Shown here: piece after piece, positions 24,539-34,998 of the stretch
How positions within the stretch are numbered: position 1 is the first letter of the stretch
Layout of the letters: each line of letters opens with the position of its first letter
NCBI GenBank assembly: GCA_030704615.1
Contig: CM060732.1
Span: 21,578,001 to 21,638,000 of the forward strand
Source of the DNA: Takakia lepidozioides
Taxonomy: Eukaryota > Streptophyta > Takakiopsida > Takakiales > Takakiaceae
DNA: 60,000 nt
Direction of reading: 5' to 3'
Notes under the pieces: model-generated
Seen by the model: the letters and a program-made list of their open reading frames with translations, nothing else
What the model was told of the DNA's origin: nothing
Database searches by the model: none
Position numbers and translations under genes: made by a program

Positions 24539-25526
24539 CAAACTGTTGTGTAGCAAAAAAGAAATACAAAGCTTTTCTCAATGAGGCATGACAAAAGTTT
24601 AAAGAATGTGTTGGATAGGCATAAGGCACTACACCTGTACACAACACGCATCATCGCCCACTCACCTCCAAATTGACTGTCGAAATCGTTCGACCTCAAT
24701 ATGTTGCCATCCTTGGAGAACTCTCGGAAGAAACAGTACCGCCACGTGAGACCTTTCCACTTTCTAATGTACGCCTCCAAGGTCATCTGTGGTGGTGACT
24801 TCAAGTCCTTCAAATTCTGCTCCAGGACAAGAATAGCGCGTTTCTCCAGCTGCAATGGGAACATGTATCAGAATTGCGCATGACAAACCATTGCCTCCAC
24901 AGCACAATGCTTGTCCTTGTCTTTTGAATGGTGTTTCGCAATGTACCCCATCCAAGCTAGCAAGCGATGGTTCCCGTCCCAGACATAGAACATGTGGTTG
25001 CAAAACTGCTGGGTGTTATGTCCAAGCAGCAGAGAGTCCTCGAACTCGTCATTCACATCCTTCCAGCAATCATCCCAGTTGTTCGTAATCTCTAGGCTCA
25101 CTTTTGTGTTGTGACCATTAGTATCCTTCAGTGAGACGTAAAAAACTTGTGCACCCATTCTATACCCGTGCACGAAATCTGTTTCCAACTTGGTAATGTC
25201 ATGCGAAAGTGGAGGACGAACAACAGACATGGAGATCATCCGGCAGAGAGGGATTTCAAGACGTCCTCCAGAGACGATCATGTCCCTAATAACCTCCTGG
25301 GAATTTACCTTTTGATATGACATAAGTTCTTTCACCTTGTCAAGGTAGTGCAATTCAGGCTTGTAAGTGTCTTCGCTGTTCTCAGAACTCTTTGTGGAGT
25401 CGTCCCCTTCTCCAGAGCCCTTTGCATCTGTTTCTGCCTGCTTGGACTTTACATTTTTCTGCATACCCAAAACCGCCACAACAGCAACATTCAACTGGTA
25501 TTCAGGAAAACAGACATTTCAACATA

Positions 25527-26673
25527 GTGACAATCGGTACCGACCATCACTTTGTCTTCTAACAAATGAATGGAAATTCTAGTTGGTTTCCCAATGCACC
25601 TTGACTCAGCTCTCACTAGACTGCGATGATCGGTGCCGACCATCAGGATGATGCAAGCGATGGTTGGTACCGCACATCACCACAAGACAACATTGAGGTC
25701 TGAATGTGATGGTCGGCACCGATCATCACTATAAGTCAGAATCCCTTCTATCACTCACTGAACTTGATCTCCTCCTTTGGATTCTGGTGCATTGCCAATC
25801 TGTTCAAAAAGTGATGATCGGTACCGATCATCACAATCAGATTGCATTAGGAAGCGAAACCCATGAGGTCTGAGTGTGATGGTCGGCACCGATCATCACT
25901 CTTAGTCAGAATCCCTTCTTTCACCCACCGAACTTGGTCTCCTTTTTTGGATTCTGGTGTATTGCCAAACCGTTCAAACAGTGATGATCGGTACCGATCA
26001 TCACAATCAGACTGCCTTAGGAAGCACAACCCATGAGGTCTGGATGTGATGGTCGGCACCGATCATCACTTCACAACAGAATTCTCCATTTCATTGTATG
26101 AGATATAGAGCAAAGAAATGGACTTGGAGGTGATGGTCGCCACCGACCATCGCTTTTCTGTTACTGCAATTCCAAATTTGAAGTGGAATGGACATTTCTC
26201 CACCTAAAGCATTTCATTCTACAAAGGCTTCCAGTGCGAGATAGGATTTTGGGTTAACATGCAGTCATTACCGAAAGTGATGATCGGTACCGACCATCAC
26301 TATGTAAGTGCCAAGGGATGCACAAACAATGGGAGCTGAATGTGATGGTCGGCACCGATCATCACTTTCCTGAACGACTACGCCATTTCTAAACTGTTAT
26401 GAACAAGAAGGGAATGGACCTTAAAGCGATGATCGTTACCGATCATCGCTTCGACGTCATTGCAAGATGCGTCTTTAGTTCCCTGTCACTCTTGAATCAC
26501 AATGAAAATCGCATTCTTTGCTTAAATAAAGCAATGGCGAAGGTGATGGTCGGCACCGATCATCACTTTCGCCTTGATACATATTCTTTCCTGCCTGCCT
26601 GCCTTCCTGAATCTGCTGAAATACGACACCAACTACATTCATCTGTAAAGCGATGATCGCCACCGATCATCGC
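25527..26673. repeat. array of fourteen 24-bp palindromes in intron 2 of copy A
   Basis: Copies start at 25,527, 25,623, 25,657, 25,706, 25,811, 25,876, 25,981, 26,046, 26,130, 26,277, 26,342, 26,426, 26,543 and 26,650. Spacing between starts ranges from 34 to 147 bp, with 65, 84 and 105 recurring. Two main versions alternate in the middle of the array: a symmetric one with core GTAC, and one with GGTC left, GATC right and core GCAC. The copies at 26,426 and 26,650 have GCGATG left and CATCGC right. DNA between the palindromes is mostly not conserved apart from the 170-bp tandem repeat. All copies are intronic. Confidence 0.95.
25691..26083. repeat. 170-bp tandem repeat, about 2.3 units, carrying palindromes
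   Basis: Units begin at about 25,691, 25,861 and 26,031 (partial), with a period of 170 bp. Each full unit contains two 24-bp palindromes of different versions (for example 25,876 and 25,981). The units share stretches such as CCATGAGGTCTG, AGTCAGAATCCCTTCT and GGATTCTGGTG with several substitutions. Confidence 0.85.
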
Positions 26674-27152
26674 TTTTCTCACATCGGGGGACCATCAGTA
26701 AAGAGGGAGAAGTGCGTTTGAGAGAACTTATGGATCCCTTCGCCTTCTTCGGCTTCGTGGCTGCATCGCTCGGATCGCCCTCCACAGCTTTCCTCTTCCC
26801 TTTTTCATCGGTCTGAACATAAGAAAAAACAATGTATTGAATCCCACATGGAATGGAAAACATCAAGACTAATGAAAACAGTATTATGCGGATATTGAAT
26901 AATCACCATTTCTGTCTGATGTAGGGTTTGCAGACTTTCTCCCTGTATGGCGTCCACTGCTCCTCCTCCTGTTCTGTTGTCTTCGTGCATGAACTCGGCT
27001 GGCACTGTCTGGTTACCTACGCTCACTGCTCCAGCCGTCGCTGCGACTGCGGCGACCTCACTCTCACTTCCTACATGCTCTTCTGCTTGATTTGTCTCCA
27101 AGTTTACATGCTGCCTAAGCGCTGCACCATCTTGCATGCGACGCCTCGTCAT

Positions 27153-28085
27153 TTGCTCTCTTGATCTCAGCCTCTCTCTAAGCGATGTAAAATACAATGA
27201 TTTCCTCTTCTTCCGAACCGAACAAGGAACCCTCTCCAGCTCGACTTCCTCTCTTTCTCTAAGAAACAAGAAATATGAACAGACTCGTTTTCTTTCGGGG
27301 TTCCGTCGTTTTGGAAGTGTCCCTGGAACCGTTCGATTCCCTCTTGCGTGTCCAATACTTGAACGTACGTTACAGTGAAAATAGCGTAACCTAATTGGGA
27401 CAGCTGTTCCTTTGTGCGGTTGTTTTGGGTTGTTGGCGTGTGCAAACATAAAATTGACATGTGTCTTTTTTGTGACGGCTTCATTAATATCACCGTTGGA
27501 CGTCATGGATGAGAATTCTCAAAGTACTTACCATGAGGCCTACTTAGGATTTAATGGAATATGCGTACGTGGAGAGTTCTATGCCCAGGGATTGCATGAT
27601 CTAGAAACCATCCACATGATCAGACATACCTACATGGGATCCTCAGGCTGTCTTCAAGGAAGTCGGCGGGTTTTTATTGTTTTGGGGAGACCCCCACAAC
27701 TAGATGGATTATCTGTCAGCATTGCTCAGAAGACAATACATACTGCATGTCACATACGTTAATTTGACGGTGACTTGTCAAGAACCGTCCCCATTGATTA
27801 GATGGAATATCAGAATATGCACAATCTTCAAGGAACGGGTGCTTCCGCCTCATTTCATGTGCAACCAGTGTGTTGCAAAGCTGAATCGTCTGATTTTAGA
27901 AGGAGCAGCTCAAGAAAGAGAACCCCCCGCTCGGGGACGTAACATGGCTTCCTCCGAAGCAGAGTTTTATTCTGACGACAAACCAGTGCCTTTCTCCAAA
28001 GAAGCACTTGACAATGACAGATCTGGGGATCCAAGCAAGATAGCATGGGCGGTGAGCATGTATGCCCAGGGAACGCCACTTGTTT
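27153..28085. other. region upstream of copy A, unassigned
   Basis: It should contain the promoter of copy A on the minus strand. An open stretch upstream of the proposed ATG (to about 27,500 on the minus strand) is not clearly coding. On the plus strand a stretch at about 27,855-28,085 reads CNQCVAKLNRLILEGAAQER, then NMASSEAEFYSDDKPVPFSK. It looks protein-like but matches no family I know. It overlaps the left end of the transposase-like exon on the other strand. Confidence 0.3.
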
Positions 28086-28740
28086 CTAGAGTTCCACATC
28101 TTGAAGACGCAACATCAACTCTTGTTTGTCCGGACCCTTGCCACCAGCCCCTCCTCGCAAGAAATCACGGTATCTGGTTTGTTGTTGCAAGGCACGTATC
28201 AGATCATCTATTGTTGCCACATACAAATCCCGACCTCGTTTCCCAGACTGTTGCAACCATGCATTGTGCACAGTCTCTGCCAAATTGCAAAATGGCGTGT
28301 TCGCCATTTCCTCAATGGACATGTTCTGCAAAGATGAGAACCACACTTCAAAACAGTGCACAGGGAACAACATAAAGAAAGCAAGGAGAGCAAATTTTGA
28401 AAAGTAAATGTATGAATAAAGCTAGCAATACAAGCCTCGCACCATTGTCATGGCTGCTCCCCACTATCTGTACCGGAAGTGCCAAAACGCCAGCCAATCT
28501 TCCAATGCTATCATACTCTCAAGCGATGCAGCTCCAGAAGAGAACCACCAGGCACGAATTATCTGGAACAAAGTGTCCGCCTCCTTCATTGTTCTAGCAT
28601 CTATCTCTTCCCGGCATTGGCACTTTTGGGTCGCCTGATCCGAAGATAATTCGAACTGCATTGAAATTCACCTGAGCACTATCTGCCATAAAACCAACGA
28701 AATTTGGATAGTTACAAGAAACCTGCATGGGTAGATGGTA
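28086..28740 (-). pseudogene. MULE-like transposase exons (minus strand)
   Basis: Minus-strand exon-like pieces read NYPNFVGFMADSAQVNFNAV, then RIIFGSGDPKVPM (about 28,640-28,720). Next comes RTMKEADTLFQIIRAWW and AALEDWLAFWHFRYR-like sequence (about 28,450-28,630). After an intron with a TTTGCAG acceptor near 28,335 comes NMSIEEMANTPFCNLAETVH, NAWLQQSGKRGRDLYVATID and DLIRALQQQTRYRDFL (about 28,090-28,335). The ADSAxxxxNAV block and the AETVHNxW block fit a MULE-type transposase family common in seed-free plants; this assignment is from memory of family patterns. Only a few exons remain. No terminal inverted repeats were found. Confidence 0.4.
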
Positions 28741-29160
28741 CATAGTTTGGAGTGATTTTGACATGATACTGCCAAAGTGACAATATGAAAGTATCCAGAA
28801 ACATGTAACATAGATGAGGAGAAGCTGTGGAATGAATGCTTTTCTGACCTCAGACAAGGGTGAGACAACCGAGGGAAAAAGGTGAATGTCTATTAGATTA
28901 CAGAGAGTAGGAGACGCAATTCAGCATAGACACTAAGACAAACTCTTCTTCCCTGCAAAGAGTGTGTTTTGGTATCTGAGCGAATAAATATAATTTCTAA
29001 AAACATAATTTCAATATTTTGTTATTTAATAATGTTCTCATCAAGGCCACTGTCCAATTTTCCTATAATAATAATAATAATCATTATCATAATAACAATA
29101 AATTAAATCCATTAATATTCAAACTTAATATTGGAAATCAATTAATAATTAATTAATGCG
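28741..29160. other. AT-rich spacer with AAT microsatellite
   Basis: No gene seen. AT-rich from about 28,975, with an (AAT)n-like stretch at 29,065-29,105. Confidence 0.5.
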
Positions 29161-29179
29161 TACCACCACACAGGAACGC

Positions 29180-29256
29180 ACACGTGTTGCATAGTGACTT
29201 GTCGAAGGTGTGAAATATGACACGTGTCGCATAGTGGCTTGTTCAAGGTGTGAAAT
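29180..29256 (+). promoter_or_regulatory. duplicated G-box element
   Basis: Two copies, about 37 bp each at 29,180-29,216 and 29,220-29,256, of ACACGTGTYGCATAGTGR followed by CTTGTYSAAGGTGTGAAAT. Each contains the palindrome ACACGTGT (G-box core CACGTG, ABRE-type ACGTG), a binding site for plant bZIP and bHLH factors. A TATA box follows about 190 bp downstream. This could be a promoter or the U3 part of an unrecognised LTR. Confidence 0.4.
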
Positions 29257-29441
29257 CCGCCGTGAAACATGCCTTTTTTCACACTCTGCCATCGGCCATG
29301 TCACCATGCACCCCGTGAAAAAAGCCACCCATGAAAAAAGCCTCCTGTGGACTTTTCCACAGGGCCACCCGAGAGCCAGGCCGTCCACCAACAAGAAACC
29401 TCCATAGGGGAAGCTTCTTGGGGTAGTTTCTTAGTAGCCAG

Positions 29442-29449
29442 TATATATA
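29442..29449 (+). promoter_or_regulatory. candidate TATA box
   Basis: TATATATA followed by GGAGGCGAGAC, about 190 bp downstream of the duplicated G-boxes. No gene with a clear start is seen just downstream, so it may be an LTR promoter. Confidence 0.3.
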
Positions 29450-29502
29450 GGAGGCGAGACTGGACACTCTTCAGTCTCGCCAACACAAGTTCAAGCTACT
29501 CT

Positions 29503-29600
29503 TGTTCCAAGTCCAGTACTCCAGTCCAGTTTCCAGTATCTGGTATTCCAGTCCAGTTTCCAACATTCCAGTATCCGAGTCGAGTTCCAGTATTTTGTAC
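29503..29600. repeat. short imperfect tandem repeat rich in CCAGT
   Basis: Around three imperfect units of about 27 bp built on ATTCCAGTCCAGTTTCCAG. It lies where a transcript leader from the TATA box at 29,442 would be. Confidence 0.6.
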
Positions 29601-32600
29601 TCTTGTCCATTGTTATAAAGATCATCTTGATTCATGTTCACCTACCATGCATTCGGCCATGCCGACCTTGACTTCTTGTCTAGTCTTGTACCTCTAGTCT
29701 GATCTATTGTTTGTGTTCTGTCATGTTCTCGTCCTTGACAGATAAGATCAACCTGCCTGACAAAACCTGGATATAGATGATCAAGGATGCCAGCTAGAAA
29801 ACTAAATAAAAAAGACTTACTAAGAGGGTTAAACCCCTCTTCTCCTGGTTCAACCAGAGATTCAGCTGGAGGAAGCGCATAGGTATTACCATGCTCCAAG
29901 GACATCATGGAACCTGGGACCAAGTGGATGTACAGAAGGAAGCATGAGGTTCTGCCCCACACTCACAGTCCTTTATAAAAGCAATCCCTTGATTGCCTCA
30001 TTGACAGTGTCAAGGTACTGGGACTGGAGAGTAGAATGAGGGTTGCATATTCAGAGTCCCAAACGATGGTACTTTCTCAGTGTGGTGCAATGGCTCAATC
30101 TCCATGGTGGTTGTCAGTTCCCGTGGTCGCATTGGCGTATCACAAAGCCAACCTGCAAATGAAAGTACCACAATGGTTTCAATACCACGTATGAGAGATC
30201 GAGGCCTTTGTTGCATCTATGAGAGAAATTCTACATGCATATACCCTGCTATGTTTCCGGGAGGGATCTGCAAGCAAAGTTACACTGTACATAGATTATA
30301 TCCATTGTATCCATTGTAGCTACGAGTACGAATGTGGATGATCCCAAATCGTGCTTGTTGCTCATTTTTAAGGGGCGATTCCTCCTGGGGCCCCTTGTTG
30401 GGGAGGGGTTTTGGGGAGTGCCCATGGAACCCAGCCCTTACTAGTAAGATTACTAACAAATAATAATTACCACTAATTTGTACATTTTTTTAACATTTCT
30501 TTAGTAATCTTTATCTTTCTTTTGTCGTGTTATTTTTTTTTTTTGCCTTTCACTGTGACATGCCTTTGTTTTTGCCTTTCAAATGTCTTGTGACAAGCGC
30601 AAAAAGCAACCTTGCCAATAGGTGTGCACGGTCCTTTATACATGTATGTCCAATTGAAAGAGAACTCTGTATAGCTTTAAAAAAAGAACCCAAGTGGGGT
30701 GATTGTACAAAATTGAAAGCTTGTAAACACGTACGTATTGAAATTTTAGTATTGTATTTGACATGATTGTATGTTCAAAGGGTTTGAGGATACCTAATTT
30801 ACTGAGGCGAGGACGTGTTGAAGCATTTTGTCCTCCATGGCTAACCTTCACCGTGCATCAGGTGCCAAATTCACAAACGATCCTTCAACCAAAATCAGCG
30901 CAATGAATCTGCAGCGAACGAATCTGCGGAGCCAATGAATCCTCGCCAACGCTAGTAGCTTTGGAGTTTGGGCCATGGACAGTTTTCACCGCGCTTTTGA
31001 CTACAACATCTCGGTCTCCTAATTTGCGATGATTGCAAGGGTGATAGGTATGCTTGATTAGAGATGAAGTGGCTGGCCACCTAAACAACTTTTACTTGCA
31101 AGGAGACACGGAGAGAAGCTGAAATAGGAGTTCACAGTACATGTAGTCCCCCACTTCTGGTCCAACAGCACTAATTGCCGTTGCCACCATCATAAACAGC
31201 TTAGATGGGGTGGACCACAAGTTTGTTTATTTTCATGATCTACTTAAAACTTTCCATGGCGTCTTCGTCATGTAAACCTCTCTCACAAGGGCAGTGGGAG
31301 CTTCCATGGCTCAGATGAATCTCCATCTCCACACCATGTTGTGCACCCAAGTAGATAACGCTTACAGTAATCAATATTACACAACGCCCATTTCAACTCT
31401 TTGACTTCACAAGAATGTAGAGTGTGAGTAATTAGGTACTCCGTGTAAGCACAGCTCCAATGCGATACACACATCTCCGTGAGGCAGTCACAGAATGCAA
31501 GGATACAAAGTAACACTGCAGCAACACCGTGCCTTGTCTTTTGGTTTCTCTTTTAAGGGTTCCAGGGACGTTTTCCACATAATAATGTCTGCAACGCTGA
31601 CCCGTTTGACCGGTCAACTTGACGCCACTTGACCTGTCAGCGCAGGTAATTCGTACATACTTCACTCTACGGCCCAGCACGCATATCCTTGCCAGCTGGG
31701 TAGCCATAATAGATTGGCATTGCCACGTACAATCCCCGAATATAATTGGACATTAACAATAAATAACACATCAAGTAATACGGTAGACTATAATGATGTA
31801 GGTATATACCTATATTCCCATCCATTCAAATTTCATCCTAAGACTCACCAAACGTCATCAAAGATCGGCTACTCCATCAATCTTCAACCAGCAGACTAGC
31901 AGATATTCATCCGCCCACGTCCATCCTCCCGAATACTGAGTGAGCTCAGTACTTGGTAAGGTTATTAGTAACTTGAGCGTGAGAGTCAGTTAGTAAGTGT
32001 GTGTGCCGTAGCCATTAACGGCGCCTGCAGCACCGGATTCTGTCTGACGGCCGTGCGATTCGCTACGACCCGTCCAGTCAGCACGTGTCTCCCTTTTACT
32101 CGGCAGCGTACTTCCATTTTGGAAGGTCTGGACCATCAATGATCGAGGATGAACGAGAAATTCATTATTCATCCGTTTGTCCACTCGCACCTTATTCAAT
32201 GAATGCAAGCTTTTGGATGAGTGTTTGGCCTACCTGTGCAGTCCTGAAAGTACCTACAGGGAAGTAGTTTCCTGACTCCGAAGGACCACGCATTTTTCAC
32301 GGCGAGGTGTGCGCACATGCGTCGGCCGCCGTCCTTACTTTGATTTTCCCACGGTCAAGGCTGGTTTGTTTTTTCATTTATTTGTTGTATTTTAAGTGAG
32401 TACAGGAGAGTCAATTCTTGTGAATATGCTGTTAACTTATAGCGATTTGAACTTCAGACCGCAGGCAAAGTGAGTGTAAGTCTTACAAATTATCGTGACC
32501 GGTAAATAACGGCCCGTTTCCGGCGCTCACGTTCCGACACCCCGGCTCGAAATTCCCTGGTCGGAAGGGCCCACTTTATCCTACACGAGACATTATACAT

Positions 32601-34998
32601 ATATTCAACAAAGACATTAATTATCCCATATCGTTTGCACTGAAAGTGGCCCTTAACGGGAGTGGGCGTAGGTACTGTGTGTGCCTTTGCCCTGGGAATT
32701 TGGTTGTATAAGTTTGTTTGCCGGATGTTTTTCAGGGAGAAGTGAGGACCCCAGGTCGGGAAATTATATGGATTGTGAAGAAAGTCGTGTGTCCTGGTCT
32801 TTGACAAAACATGTTTTCCAGCTGCAGAAGGAATGTAAGTGGTCTGAAATGCCGGGTCTGGCAAACCGTTATTACCCCCTTCCCAAGAACTCCTGACCCA
32901 GGATTTTGCCGCCCCTCTTCCATGTTTGTCAGCACACTTGTCCGGGTGTGTGGAGAGGGAGCCTTGATTTCATGGGGGGTGTGTGCAGCCTGCTGGAGTG
33001 CACCGGACCGGAGGTGGGTTGTCTCGGAGAGCAGGAATGAAGCATGTTTACGGTGTTGATAGTCTATAAGTTACCTGTAGCGAGTTCTGTGGTGTGTCTT
33101 GTTGGACAGCAGTAAAAGAAGCATCTTTTGGGTGCCACGCTCCATCAGCGGCATGCACTTGTATTGGGGGAACACGAAGGCAGAGATCGTAGCCTGTGTT
33201 GCTGATGGCGGAAGAGGAGCAAGGGTGCAGTGAACGAGCAGCACGAGTGGACCTATCTCATTACCGTGCAAGTTTGTTTCTCCGCCTGTGCATCCGGTGT
33301 TTGGTCCCCATGCTTCACGTCACCAGTGTGCAGCCGGAGTGTGAGAGCTTGAGTTCTTCAGAGGAATAGTCCGGTGGGTGAATCTCGAGGTGAGTGGTCT
33401 GCCGTAAGCTTACTTTCCAAGAAAGAACCACTTTTCAGAGGTCAGTCACGAAAGTCGAACTTGGGAAGTCGGCCACTGCAAGTCACTTGGATCGCACCGA
33501 AAATGAGCCGTCAAGGTAAGGATTGTAGGTGTCAACAACCCGTAGCTCGGTTGGTCAAAGAAGACAACGCATTGAGACTGTTTCGATGTTCAGTATACTT
33601 TAAGATCAATGCAGTACAAAATTGGCTACAGGCAATGTGGAATGCTGTTGGCAAGCAAGGTGAAGCATTCGAAAGGAAGAGAGAGCTGTGCGATAGTGGT
33701 GTCGGCCTTTTTCCCGGTGCCGTGTTGCAGTGTCATCTAGATGGTTCTAATGCAGGTTTAGCCACTGCTGGTTACTCACACTCGACAGTGTCTTGTCAGT
33801 ATGGTGATCAAGAATGCTGTGCATCTGTTCCAGATTGATGCTTTTGTTTTCTTAATTATCGATAGCTTCTTTTGAAAGGAAAATAAATAAGATGAAGATA
33901 CTTGAGCATCTAAAACCTCTGCTTGTAACCTTTCGTTATGCCACGAATGTGGAAACATTCAGAGGACGCCCTGAATCATGTTCATATCCCTAGGATGTGT
34001 AGTCAACTGGTTTTCCAAAATTTAGGCCCCGTTGAAAATTCATCGATTTATATTCTGCAACCTTCTCAAGAATGGAGGACAGCTTAGACCTGTGAGATCC
34101 AGGACCGTTGGAAGAGATGGCACAGAAGTTGGGTTTGGGCGTGCTTTCAGAATGAAACCTTTAAACGGCCCAGCTCTGCTGTGAACGGGACTTTGTTGGG
34201 CTGTAGAGATGAGACATTCACTGATCAAGTTATCTGTCATCCATGTCGCCAGTTCTACATGACAGTGATGTCTGTGTCTGCCTTCGTCTGGCAGGCTGGA
34301 TTTGGGGAGAATACCCATTGTCATTGCTTCAAGACGTGTAAAAAACAGAGAGTTACAGATATGAGCATGAAATGCCTTTGATGCCAAAGAGCTTTAAACC
34401 TGGTGGATCACGAGTTCTACAAAGTTTGCGAGTAAGGGTTAGTGGATGTGATTGGGCATGTGCATTGCTTTGAAAATGTAGATTTCGAGGATCTTTGTCC
34501 CTCATCAGTGTGTTGCACTTGTATTGTAAAGCTTGGTCCGGGTGGAAGAATTGATTCAAAATAGCATATCTCACAGCTTCCCATTGTCAGAGTTAGATTG
34601 GTGGACCTCTTTGGCAATCGGAGGAGACTCCAAGCATTGACTACTGTGCCAGGAACTTAAGGAGCATCCATTGAAGAGCACAATAGGAGTGAGATGCTGA
34701 GATCTGAATACTTTCTACACTAGTCATCTGATTAGACATGGGTTTGCTTTGCCAACTGTGTGCAGAAGCATAGCATTGCAGCAAGTCTTCGGAGATGGAC
34801 TTTCAGTACATTTGACTTTACAAAGCTGCATCTGGATGAAAATTCAACTCTATCTGCTCTCTGATAGAGCATATGGCTTTTGAACTGACGCTCAAAGCAT
34901 TCATTGAGCAGATATTCCAGAACAGACAACCAGGAAACAGGTGTCATAGTTGTGCTTCTTCAAGACAAGACAAGCCTCTGTAAGCATTGCTGCCATCC
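29601..34998. other. long stretch without an assignable gene
   Basis: About 5.4 kb. Short open frames occur on both strands, the longest at 33,374-33,838 (plus, 154 codons), but none has family motifs, and overlapping frames on the other strand are about as long. The last few hundred bases before 34,999 must contain the promoter and leader of the receptor kinase gene; I see no unambiguous TATA box there. Confidence 0.4.

Larger units (their letters stand above)
23216..27152 (-). pseudogene. ParB/methyltransferase-like gene, copy A, 5' half (exons 1-6a)
   Basis: Proposed minus-strand exons: E1 26,907-27,152 (ATG at 27,152), E2 26,728-26,812 (basic, GKRKA and KPKKAKG, a likely nuclear signal), E3 24,889 to about 25,463, E4 24,666-24,849, E5 23,559-24,225 and E6a 23,216-23,443. 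E3 carries VWDGNHRLLAW, the DGxHRxxA motif of the ParB/sulfiredoxin fold. E5 ends with a long Lys/Glu run (KEKEKEKAKGK). E6a reads MVILDIPDGQPVPDV, then WNRF and FLSDAGTLLLF. Its layout matches motif IV of N4/N6 methylases (LxDPPY, then FLKPGGxLxxF), with DIPDG in place of DPPY. Fusions of ParB-like and methylase domains are known in bacteria and phages. A TAG at 23,916-23,918 interrupts E5. Between E3 and E4 lies either a 39-nt intron or an in-frame TGA. The gene breaks at the inversion; its remainder is at 19,534-20,766. About 930 codons in total. Confidence 0.6.

Noticed and set aside
24284-26673. CRISPR-like reading of the repeated palindromes
   Set aside because: Spacing between repeats varies from 34 to 147 bp, the repeats sit in introns of a eukaryotic gene, and no cas-like gene is present.
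24284-26673. Palindromes as stem-loops conserved through G-U pairs in the pre-mRNA
   Set aside because: Mismatched arms would give G-U pairs on one strand in some copies and on the opposite strand in others, so no single transcribed strand explains them. Hairpins remain possible but are not favoured over a dyad-symmetric DNA site.
32490-32864. A 124-codon minus-strand frame
   Set aside because: No motif, and several overlapping frames of similar length on both strands.
33374-33838. A 154-codon plus-strand open frame upstream of the receptor kinase
   Set aside because: No family motif, unusual composition, no splice partners; a chance frame is more likely.
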